A program made the position numbers and the translations under genes. A DNA stretch of 64,000 nt, from the NCBI RefSeq assembly GCF_900115845.1, contig NZ_FOXX01000012.1, positions 82,999 through 146,998 on the forward strand, written 5' to 3'. The notes below the pieces were generated by a model. That model was not told the DNA's origin and did no database searches. It saw only the letters and a list, made by a program, of their open reading frames with translations. Shown piece after piece: positions 1 to 8,791 of this stretch; position 1 is the stretch's first letter; each line of letters starts with the position of its first letter. This stretch comes from Priestia endophytica DSM 13796 (GTDB taxonomy: Bacteria; Bacillota; Bacilli; Bacillales; Bacillaceae_H).

Positions 1-1
1 C

Positions 2-418
2 ACAGGTGAAAGCGGAAGTGGTCACTTCTTGAAAATGGTTCATAACGGAATTGAATATGGTATGATGCAGGCAATGGCAGAAGGATTCGATGTATTAGAA
101 AAAAGTCCATATGACTACGATTATAAAGAGGTTGCTCGCGTTTGGAATAACGGCTCTGTTATTCGCTCATGGCTTATGGAACTTATCGAAAATGCATTTT
201 CGAAAGATCCAAAGTTAGAAGGCTTAAAAGGAATTATGCACTCTTCAGGAGAAGGAAAATGGACTGTAGAAACAGCTCTTGATTATCAAGTAGCGACACC
301 TGTTATTGCTCTTTCTCTTATGATGCGCTACCGTTCATTAGAAGACGACACATTCTCTGGTAAAGTCGTAGCTGCACTTCGTAATGAATTTGGTGGGCAC
401 AGTGTTGTTAATAAATAA
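2..418 (+). CDS. gntZ: 6-phosphogluconate dehydrogenase, decarboxylating (GntZ-type), C-terminal part
   Basis: This is the C-terminal 138 residues of a gene that enters from the left edge; the reading frame is open from base 2. The enzyme oxidises and decarboxylates 6-phosphogluconate to ribulose 5-phosphate in the cytoplasm. The piece contains the family segment [17 protein letters not shown], in which the Lys and Asn belong to the substrate/catalytic site. The short C-terminus after GEGKWT points to the roughly 300-residue bacterial subtype (GntZ/YqeC-like) and not to the 470-residue GndA type, a full copy of which lies at 21399-22814. The gene ends 36 bases before gntK on the same strand, so the two are probably co-transcribed for gluconate use. 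The subtype assignment and symbol are inference, because the N-terminal cofactor-binding half is outside the window. Confidence 0.85.
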   Translation, partial: TGESGSGHFLKMVHNGIEYGMMQAMAEGFDVLEKSPYDYDYKEVARVWNNGSVIRSWLMELIENAFSKDPKLEGLKGIMHSSGEGKWTVETALDYQVATPVIALSLMMRYRSLEDDTFSGKVVAALRNEFGGHSVVNK

Positions 419-454
419 ACAAGCGTAGAGGAGAAACATAAAGGAGGAAGAAAC

Positions 455-1993
455 ATGGGAGAAAAATATGTACTAGGGGTCGATATTGGTACAACAAGTA
501 CGAAAGCTGTTTTGTTTTCACCGGTAGGCAAAGTCATTGAAAAGCATGGGGTTGAGTATCCACTGTTTTCTCCAACTCCAGCAACAGCAGAGCAAGATCC
601 AGAAGTGATTTTTGCAGCTGTTATTGAAAGCATTAAAGAAACAGTAGCGAAAAGCAACGTTAATGCTGAAGATATTGTATGCGTGTCATTTAGTTCCGCT
701 ATGCACAGTATTGTAGCTGTGGATAAAAAGGGAGAACCCCTTACTAAATGTATCACATGGGCAGATAACAGAAGTGCACATTGGGCTCAAAAAATCATGG
801 ATGAATATAATGGCCACGAAATTTATTTGCGCACAGGGACACCTGTTCATCCAATGGCTCCACTGTCAAAATTGCTGTGGCTAAAAGAAGAGCATAACGA
901 GCTATTTTCTGCTGTGCATAAGTTTGTATCAATTAAAGAATATGTTTTCTACAAGCTTTTCCATGAATATGTTGTGGACTATTCTATTGCTTCTGCAACG
1001 GGAATGTTTAACTTGCGAAATCTTGATTGGGATGAGGAGGCTCTTGAAGTTGCAGGAGTGACAAAAGATCATCTTTCCAAACCTGTTTCAACCACGCATT
1101 CTTTAACAGGTTTGGATGAAAAGTTTGCACAGGAAACAGGTCTTCTTGCTTCAACTCCATTTGTTGTTGGTGCAAGTGACGGCGTTTTATCAAACTTAGG
1201 GGTAGATGCAATCGACCCAGGTGTTGTAGCTGTTACAATTGGGACAAGCGGAGCCATTCGTGCTGTAACAAATAAGCCTGTAACAGATCCGAAAGGCCGT
1301 ATTTTTTGCTATGCGCTAACAGATGATCACTGGGTAATCGGGGGACCTGTGAATAACGGAGGAATGATTTTCAGATGGGTTCGCGACCAGCTTGGAGAGC
1401 AAGAAATTCAAAAGGCAAAAGATCTTGGTAAGAATTCATATGATCTATTAACTGAAATGGCTTCTAACGTTAAAGCAGGAGCTGAAGGGTTAATTTTTCA
1501 TCCATATCTAGCAGGAGAACGTGCTCCATTATGGGATGCTAATGCACGAGGTTCATTCTTTGGATTAGGACTTCATCATAAGCGCGAACATATGGTGCGA
1601 GCTGTTTTAGAAGGCATTTTATTCAACCTTTATACTGTACTTCTTGCTTTAAGTGAGTTAATTGGGGAACCAAAGAAGATTAAAGCTACAGGTGGATTCG
1701 CTCGATCAGAGGTTTGGCGTCAAATGATGGCCGATATCTTTGGACAGGAAGTAACTGTTCCGGAAAGCTTCGAAAGCTCATGCTTAGGGGCAGCTCTGCT
1801 TGGCCTTTACAGCATTGGAGAGATTGACTCCTTAAATGCTGTATCTTCAATGGTTGGAGAAACTTATCAACATACACCGAATGAAGAGAATGCTCAAACA
1901 TACCAAGAGATTTCCTCTATTTACATTCGCCTTGCGCGCCTTTTTAAAGAAGAGTATGCAAACATTGCTGCTTTTCAAGAAAAACAGTCTTAA
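455..1993 (+). CDS. gntK: gluconokinase, FGGY family
   Basis: This 512-residue FGGY-family sugar kinase phosphorylates gluconate to 6-phosphogluconate with ATP. The N-terminal ATPase fold opens with GVDIGTTSTKAVLF (about residues 8-21), and the phosphate-binding stretch VTIGTSGAIR lies near residue 260. The C-terminal domain has the ATGGFARSEVWRQ adenosine-binding motif near residue 407. The length matches GntK of B. subtilis. An AAGGAGG ribosome binding site lies about 8 bases before the ATG. The gene follows a 6-phosphogluconate dehydrogenase gene by 36 bases, which supports gluconate over xylulose or glycerol as the substrate. A strong intrinsic terminator follows directly. The regulator gntR and transporter gntP are not in view. 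Confidence 0.92.
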   Translation: MGEKYVLGVDIGTTSTKAVLFSPVGKVIEKHGVEYPLFSPTPATAEQDPEVIFAAVIESIKETVAKSNVNAEDIVCVSFSSAMHSIVAVDKKGEPLTKCITWADNRSAHWAQKIMDEYNGHEIYLRTGTPVHPMAPLSKLLWLKEEHNELFSAVHKFVSIKEYVFYKLFHEYVVDYSIASATGMFNLRNLDWDEEALEVAGVTKDHLSKPVSTTHSLTGLDEKFAQETGLLASTPFVVGASDGVLSNLGVDAIDPGVVAVTIGTSGAIRAVTNKPVTDPKGRIFCYALTDDHWVIGGPVNNGGMIFRWVRDQLGEQEIQKAKDLGKNSYDLLTEMASNVKAGAEGLIFHPYLAGERAPLWDANARGSFFGLGLHHKREHMVRAVLEGILFNLYTVLLALSELIGEPKKIKATGGFARSEVWRQMMADIFGQEVTVPESFESSCLGAALLGLYSIGEIDSLNAVSSMVGETYQHTPNEENAQTYQEISSIYIRLARLFKEEYANIAAFQEKQS

Positions 1994-2002
1994 AAAAGAG
2001 AG

Positions 2003-2036
2003 AAAAAGCCGATACTTTCAAAGTATCGGCTTTTTT
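2003..2036 (+). terminator. intrinsic terminator after gntK
   Basis: A perfect 10-bp stem (GCCGATACTT / AAGTATCGGC, loop TCA) is preceded by an A tract and followed by six T residues. It begins about 10 bases after the gntK stop codon. Confidence 0.9.
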
Positions 2037-2039
2037 AGC

Positions 2040-2055
2040 TGTTTCACATGAAACA
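2040..2055. promoter_or_regulatory. parS-like ParB/Spo0J binding site
   Basis: TGTTTCACATGAAACA differs at one central base from the general bacterial parS consensus TGTTTCACGTGAAACA. The two 7-bp arms TGTTTCA and TGAAACA are perfect. It sits in the short interval between the gntK terminator and the next gene. Known parS sites nucleate ParB spreading and SMC loading. The central CA replaces the usual CG, so binding could be weakened; function is inferred. Confidence 0.5.
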
Positions 2056-2138
2056 TATGTGTTGTTTCGCTTTAAAAGAAAAAGTGCTACGATAATGAAC
2101 AAGTGTAATTTTAATGATAGAAGAAATGAGATGAAAAA

Positions 2139-3332
2139 ATGAGTGAAATGATTTCCCTGCAAATTAAACGTAAAGATGCAGGAAAAATTAAAAATGGTTT
2201 TCCTCTATTAAGGAAAGAGGCCATTGTGAATCCACATGTGCTTAAAAAAGAAGGCCAGCTACTTCGGTTAGTAACAGAAAGTGGCGAATTCTTAGGGACA
2301 GGATACTATGGAAAACAAAATAAAGGGTATGGTTGGGTTCTTACAACAAACGAGCGCGAGAAGATTGATGAATCTTTTTTTATCAACAAGCTTTCTCAAG
2401 CTCTTGCTTATCGTTCTTCCTTCTTTCAAAACTTATCCACAACTGCTTTTCGAGTATTCAATGGTGAAGGAGACGGTATTGGCGGTTTAACGATTGAATA
2501 TTTTGAAGGATACTATGTTATTAATTGGTACAGTGAAGGAATTTATGCTTTCAAGGATTTAATCCTAAGTGCTTTAAAAAAGGTTGTTCAATATAAAGGC
2601 TTATATGAGAAGAAGCGTTTTGATCAGCAAGGTCAATATATTGAAGATGATGATTTTGTAGATGGAGAGCGTGCTCAATTCCCGTTAATTATCAAAGAAA
2701 ATGATGTAAATTTTGCCACATACCTCAATGACGGAGCTATGGTCGGGATTTTCTTAGATCAGCGCAACGTTCGAGAATGTATTAAAGAACATTATGCTAA
2801 AAATAAAACGGTCCTTAACTTGTTTTCATATACAGGTGCCTTTTCTGTTAGTGCCGCAGTTGGTGGTGCTTCTAAAACAACAAGCGTGGATGTTGCTAAT
2901 CGAAGTTTAAGTAAAACGATTGAGCAGTTTAACATCAATCAACTTGATCATGAAGCCCATGATATCATCGTAGAAGACGTTTTTCACTACTTTAAATACG
3001 CAAAACGAAAAGAGTTCACATATGACTTAGTTATATTAGATCCTCCAAGCTTTGCCCGCTCTAAAAAGTTTAGATTTAGTGTTGCAAAAGACTATCAAAA
3101 GCTCTTAGAAGACACAATTGATCTAACAAACGACAATGGAGTAATTGTTGCTTCTACAAACTATAGTGGTTTTGATATGAAAAAATTTAAAACCTTTATC
3201 GATGGAGCTTTCAAAGCTAAAGGAGAACGCTATAAAATTCTCGAAGAATATAAGTTACCAAAAGATTTTAAAACGAATCCTCATTTTAAAGAAGGAAACT
3301 ACTTAAAAGTTGTCTTCATTCAAAAAGCCTAA
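2139..3332 (+). CDS. class I SAM-dependent rRNA methyltransferase (RlmI/YwbD-like)
   Basis: This 397-residue protein has the architecture of the RlmI/YwbD family of 23S rRNA (cytosine-C5) methyltransferases. An N-terminal PUA-like RNA-binding region (about residues 1-80, with GTGYYGKQNKGYGWVLT) is followed by a central EEHAD-like segment (RVFNGEGDGIGGLTIEYF). The C-terminal Rossmann methyltransferase domain has SAM motif I (VLNLFSYTGAFSV, near residue 228) and the catalytic-loop motif LVILDPPSFARS (near residue 304). The upstream ribosome binding site is weak, and a second ATG nine bases downstream could also serve as the start. The gene stands alone between two terminators. The exact methylated base cannot be read from sequence. 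Confidence 0.85.
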   Translation: MSEMISLQIKRKDAGKIKNGFPLLRKEAIVNPHVLKKEGQLLRLVTESGEFLGTGYYGKQNKGYGWVLTTNEREKIDESFFINKLSQALAYRSSFFQNLSTTAFRVFNGEGDGIGGLTIEYFEGYYVINWYSEGIYAFKDLILSALKKVVQYKGLYEKKRFDQQGQYIEDDDFVDGERAQFPLIIKENDVNFATYLNDGAMVGIFLDQRNVRECIKEHYAKNKTVLNLFSYTGAFSVSAAVGGASKTTSVDVANRSLSKTIEQFNINQLDHEAHDIIVEDVFHYFKYAKRKEFTYDLVILDPPSFARSKKFRFSVAKDYQKLLEDTIDLTNDNGVIVASTNYSGFDMKKFKTFIDGAFKAKGERYKILEEYKLPKDFKTNPHFKEGNYLKVVFIQKA

Positions 3333-3356
3333 ACACTCTGTTTTAGGCTTTTTTTG
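3322..3356 (+). terminator. intrinsic terminator overlapping the methyltransferase stop
   Basis: The arms AAAAAGCCTAAA and TTTAGGCTTTTT enclose a short loop and run into a T tract. The left arm overlaps the last codons and stop of the upstream gene. Confidence 0.85.
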
Positions 3357-3368
3357 TTTTATTTCTCC

Positions 3369-3409
3369 AAACTGTGGATAACTCAGAGGGAAAAGATTAT
3401 CCACAGTTT
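3369..3409. repeat. inverted pair of perfect DnaA boxes
   Basis: AAACTGTGGATAA (3369-3381) and TTATCCACAGTTT (3397-3409) are a perfect 13-bp inverted repeat with a 15-base spacer. Each arm contains the exact DnaA-box consensus TTATCCACA (3373-3381 on the minus strand, 3397-3405 on the plus strand). Two more perfect boxes lie nearby inside genes, at 718-726 (minus) and 2433-2441 (plus), and a one-mismatch box lies at 3754-3762. The arms could also form a hairpin, but no T tract follows. Confidence 0.6.
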
Positions 3410-4180
3410 TAAACACTTAAAAGCTTCTTTTTTTCTATATTCTTCTTCCACAAAATTAATCGCTTCCTCATTCTCCTATCTACGACCTTTTCTAACTTCT
3501 TTTTACAGCAAAAAAAGCTGTTCTTCTACAATATTCGCCTTTTCTCTCCCTAATGACATGTCTTCATCCTCTTTTTTTACTCTCCCATTCTTAGTTTAGT
3601 GCTGCATATCATTACTATGATTCCCCTTCATACGTATCTTTTGTTTCTTTTCTGGCTAAAACAAGTAGAAAACAGTATTTATAGGAGCAAATTATCTTAG
3701 GCTAATTTCGTACTTTTTGAAAATTCTCTCCTATAATCATTCTCTTCAATCTCTTATCCACCAGTTTCTTGATCTGCTAGCTTCTTCATATCTCTTATCA
3801 ACTTTTTCCGTCGTCTCTTATTATTTTCAACCTATTCTTGATCTTCTTTCTTGGTAGAAAAAAATTATTTTCGGAAAATATAGATTTGGCCTTCTGTTAT
3901 TCCTGTACTAATTTAGCTGTCATTCTGTATTTATATAGAAATTATTATAAAAAAATACCAAAAAACACTATTGTTTTTCTAAAATAATATAAAAAATAGA
4001 TAATTTGTCGAAATGTCGAATTATTTCCCATAACTTCAAAATTTTAAATTTAACGATGTTAGGTAATAGTGCCTATAAAAATCCGTGGAACGTTTGATAT
4101 AAAGCCATTCTTATTTTTAGGTATTGATTTTCTTAGAACGGGAAAATAAAAAGAAAGAAGAAGGTAAGGAGGAATATAGG
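3410..4180. other. long gene-free interval, AT-rich, pyrimidine-rich on the plus strand
   Basis: No convincing gene is present in this 771-base stretch. From about 3420 to 3900 the plus strand is conspicuously rich in T and C. Read on the minus strand, it is purine-rich like local coding DNA but broken by stops in every frame, which could mean a decayed minus-strand gene. From about 3920 to 4060 it is very AT-rich. It contains a one-mismatch DnaA box at 3754-3762 and two adjacent TGTCGAA motifs at 4006-4020. It ends with the ribosome binding site of the next gene. Confidence 0.5.
4006..4020. promoter_or_regulatory. tandem 0A-box-like sites
   Basis: TGTCGAA occurs twice in the same orientation, 8 bases apart (4006-4012 and 4014-4020). 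TGTCGAA is the core of the Spo0A binding site (0A box). One copy would mean little in AT-rich DNA; two abutting copies are less expected. Function is inference. Confidence 0.35.
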
Positions 4181-5725
4181 GTGAGAATTTTTTCAAAAGA
4201 TGAAATGTATAACATTGATCAAGAAACAATAGAGAAGATTGGATTAAATAACGGTATGTTAATGGAGAATGCAGGACAAGCAGTAGCTCGAGAGATTGAA
4301 AGTCGAATCAAAAAAAATGATAAGATTATCGTCATTACTGGAAAGGGTAATAATGGTGGGGATGGAGTTGTGATTGCACGTGTTTTAAAGGAGAGAGGTT
4401 TTTCTATTGAGCTTTGGATGAGTCATAAAGGAGGAAGTGTTGCAGAAGATGCCCAACGAGCGTTAGAGATTTATGAGAACTGCGGGCATTCGTATAAAAT
4501 CTATGAAGAAAATGAAGGAGCGTTTCAAACTTCTCTAAGGAAAAGTACGATTATTGTAGATGCTCTCTTAGGAATTGGCACAAAAGGAAAGGTGAGAGAT
4601 CCGTATCGAAGCATCATTGAAGAGGTTAATGAGGTAAACAAAATCATATATGCCGTGGATATTCCAAGTGGACTCAATGCGGATGAAGGAGAAGTAGATG
4701 TAGCGATTAAAGCTCATACTACATTTGTTATTCAAGGTGCTAAGCAAGGGGCTTTTTTGTTTCCTAGTGCGAGCTTTTATGGGGAGATTAAAACTGTTGA
4801 TATCGGCATTCCTTCTTCTGTTATAGAACAGAATTCGTATGTGAAAAGAAGGTGGAGTAAAGATGAAGTGCTTTCATCTCTTCCACATCGGGACATCTCT
4901 TCACATAAAGGAACATATGGTCGAGCTCTTATGATAGCAGGATCTGAAAATATGCCTGGGGCTGCTGTTCTTTCTTCGAAGGCTGCCTCCCGAAGTGGGG
5001 TAGGACTTCTCACAATTGGCATTATCGAGAACATTAAATCAATTATTGGCTCTCATCTTCCTGAAGCAATGTACAATCTTCATCAAAGCCACCAAGGCAT
5101 GCTTTCTGAAGTGAAAGATTACAGCTCTTTGCAACTGAATGCTATTGGCATTGGTCCAGGGATTGGAAGGAACAAGGAGACGGAGAAGATGGTTGAGGAA
5201 ATATTGAAACAGCAGGTTACACTTGTGCTTGATGCAGATGCATTGTTCCATGTGAAACCTCATTTACAGAAAGTGAAGGAAAGACGTTTTCCAACAATTT
5301 TAACTCCTCATCCAGGTGAAATGGCCTCACTTCTTAGTTTGTCTATTAAAGAAGTGGAGAGTGACCGATTTGGAAAGTCGCGCGAGTTTGCTCAAACGTA
5401 TGGCATATATCTTGTTTTAAAAGGACCTTTTACCATCGTGACGACTCCCTCTGGAGAGCAATTTGTAAATTCCTCGGGAAATCCTGCTCTTGCAAAAGGA
5501 GGTAGTGGAGATGTATTAACAGGAATGATTTTAGGATCTGTTCTTCAGTATGAAAATGTACAAAAAGCGCTGAGCAATGCTGTATTTATTCATGGTGCCA
5601 TAGCAGATCAACTAGTAGCATCTACACATTCCCCATTAGATGTACTAGCTACAGACATTATTGAAGGAATTTCTCCACTGCTTCATGAATTATATAGAGA
5701 AAAGGAGTATTCTACTGGATACTGA
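4181..5725 (+). CDS. nnrD: bifunctional NAD(P)H-hydrate epimerase / ADP-dependent NAD(P)H-hydrate dehydratase
   Basis: This 514-residue enzyme repairs hydrated NAD(P)H (NAD(P)HX). The N-terminal YjeF_N epimerase domain (about residues 1-215) interconverts R and S forms and has the motif GKGNNGGDG near residue 68. The C-terminal ribokinase-like dehydratase domain (about 225-505) restores NAD(P)H using ADP and has GGSGDVLTGMILG near residue 440 and LTPHPGEMA near residue 370. I chose the GTG at 4181 because TAAGGAGGAA lies 8 bases upstream; an in-frame start at 4124 would have no ribosome binding site and adds a Lys/Glu-rich stretch unlike the family. B. subtilis YxkO has only the dehydratase half, so the fusion is a useful difference. 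The symbol follows the dehydratase; the gene is often annotated nnrDE or yjeF. Confidence 0.9.
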   Translation: MRIFSKDEMYNIDQETIEKIGLNNGMLMENAGQAVAREIESRIKKNDKIIVITGKGNNGGDGVVIARVLKERGFSIELWMSHKGGSVAEDAQRALEIYENCGHSYKIYEENEGAFQTSLRKSTIIVDALLGIGTKGKVRDPYRSIIEEVNEVNKIIYAVDIPSGLNADEGEVDVAIKAHTTFVIQGAKQGAFLFPSASFYGEIKTVDIGIPSSVIEQNSYVKRRWSKDEVLSSLPHRDISSHKGTYGRALMIAGSENMPGAAVLSSKAASRSGVGLLTIGIIENIKSIIGSHLPEAMYNLHQSHQGMLSEVKDYSSLQLNAIGIGPGIGRNKETEKMVEEILKQQVTLVLDADALFHVKPHLQKVKERRFPTILTPHPGEMASLLSLSIKEVESDRFGKSREFAQTYGIYLVLKGPFTIVTTPSGEQFVNSSGNPALAKGGSGDVLTGMILGSVLQYENVQKALSNAVFIHGAIADQLVASTHSPLDVLATDIIEGISPLLHELYREKEYSTGY

Positions 5726-5777
5726 AATGTGCACCATTTTCTTTTAAGGTTTTAAGAGGGAAGGGGAGTTAGAAGGA

Positions 5778-6647
5778 TTGGAAAAGCTCATTAAGCAAGC
5801 TATTTATAATAGAGGTGACACTTCAACAGTTCAATTAATCCGGCCTGTTTCTGGTGGTGATATCAATCAGGCTTCTTATGTGAAAACAGAGAAAGAAGAA
5901 TATTTTATTAAGTATAACAATTCTACACCTCCTGGTTTTTTTCAACAAGAAGCTCAAGGTCTAAAGAAAATCAAAGAAACGGGTGTTATTCAGGTTCCAA
6001 ATGTGTATGACTTTCATGAATCAACAGAAAGCGGAGAAGGATGGCTTATTTTAGAATGGATCCAAGGAGAGAAAAATGAAAAAACAGAAGAGCTTCTCGG
6101 CAGACAGCTCGCACTTATGCATAGTGTAAGTAAAGATAAGTTTGGTTTTCATCATCCTTCGTACATTGGCATGATTGAACAGCCAAATCAATACTATGAT
6201 AAATGGGCAGAATATTATACGAAAAATCGTCTTCTCCCTCAAGTAGAACTTGCAAAGAAAAAGGGGTACCTTTATCAGGAACGAGAAGCAGGGCTTTATG
6301 AACTTCTTGAGAGAATGGAGAAATGGCTTCCTCATTCTTGTGAGGCTTCTTTACTTCATGGGGATCTTTGGGGAGGAAATTGGATTGTTGGTAAAACAGG
6401 AGATCCTTATTTGATTGATCCCTCAGTATTTTATGGTCATTCTGAATTTGAACTTTCTTTTACTGAACTTTTTGGTGGATTTTCTTCAGAATTTTATCAA
6501 GCTTATCAAGAAGTTCGACCACTTTCTCCAGAGTATGAGGAAAGAAAACCACTCTATCAACTTTTTTATTTACTTGTTCATCTAAATCTTTTTGGAGAAG
6601 CTTACGGAAGGTCTGTAGACCGAGTTTGGCGCTATTATGTAGGGTGA
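5778..6647 (+). CDS. fructosamine kinase family protein
   Basis: This 289-residue protein belongs to the fructosamine kinase / fructosamine-3-kinase family (APH-like fold). Such kinases phosphorylate sugar adducts on amines so that they fall apart or can be removed by a lyase. The catalytic-loop motif LLHGDLWGGNW is near residues 192-202, and the metal-binding Asp follows in LIDPSVFYGH. The N-terminal nucleotide-binding part contains SGGDINQASYV and EYFIKYN, with Lys in the expected strand. The start is TTG at 5778, preceded by purine-rich GGGAAGGGGAG; no ATG suits better. The gene lies 52 bases after the NAD(P)HX repair gene, so both may deal with damaged metabolites. The substrate is not known. 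Confidence 0.85.
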   Translation: MEKLIKQAIYNRGDTSTVQLIRPVSGGDINQASYVKTEKEEYFIKYNNSTPPGFFQQEAQGLKKIKETGVIQVPNVYDFHESTESGEGWLILEWIQGEKNEKTEELLGRQLALMHSVSKDKFGFHHPSYIGMIEQPNQYYDKWAEYYTKNRLLPQVELAKKKGYLYQEREAGLYELLERMEKWLPHSCEASLLHGDLWGGNWIVGKTGDPYLIDPSVFYGHSEFELSFTELFGGFSSEFYQAYQEVRPLSPEYEERKPLYQLFYLLVHLNLFGEAYGRSVDRVWRYYVG

Positions 6648-6664
6648 AAAAGAAAAAAGAGTAG

Positions 6665-6693
6665 TTTACATCATTTACTAGATATGCTATAGT
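6665..6693 (+). promoter_or_regulatory. promoter upstream of the thiC riboswitch
   Basis: TTTACA (6665-6670) and TATAGT (6688-6693) are spaced by 17 bases, a good SigA match. Transcription would begin near 6700, about 30 bases before the TPP element. The promoter lies inside an inverted repeat (GTTTACAT at 6664-6671, ATGTAAAC at 6699-6706), whose meaning is unclear. Confidence 0.6.
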
Positions 6694-6728
6694 TCGAAAT
6701 GTAAACTGAATATTCAATATTTTACTAC

Positions 6729-6824
6729 TAGGGGAGCCCTAATTTTGTGGGCTGAGAGGAAAGACAAAATCTTTCTGACTCTTCGAACCTGATCTGGGTT
6801 ATACCAGCGGAGGGAAGTAGGAGA
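6729..6824 (+). ncRNA. TPP riboswitch (THI element)
   Basis: The conserved thi-box signatures are present in order: GGGGAGCCC, its partner GGGCTGAGAGG, then ACCTGATCTGGGTTATACCAGCGGAGGGAAGTAG spread over positions 6787-6820. This aptamer binds thiamin pyrophosphate. It lies 5' of thiC and is followed by an intrinsic terminator, the usual Bacillus arrangement in which TPP causes premature termination. Confidence 0.95.
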
Positions 6825-6829
6825 GATAA

Positions 6830-8746
<1,917 letters not shown>

Positions 8747-8785
8747 AAAAGGACCGGTCTCACCATAAGTGGGACCGGCTTTTTA
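8747..8785. terminator. bidirectional terminator between thiC and gbsB
   Basis: CCGGTCTCAC (8754-8763) pairs with GTGGGACCGG (8769-8778) with one G-U pair. A residues precede it and T residues follow, so it can serve both convergent genes. Confidence 0.85.
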
Positions 8786-8791
8786 TGATTT

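Noticed and set aside
328..756. 142-codon minus-strand frame across the gntZ end and gntK
   Set aside because: It lies opposite two clear genes and lacks a ribosome binding site.
3354..3599. Plus-strand 81-codon frame in the gap after the methyltransferase gene
   Set aside because: It starts inside a terminator T tract, has no ribosome binding site, and its Ser/Phe-rich composition is what pyrimidine-rich non-coding DNA gives.
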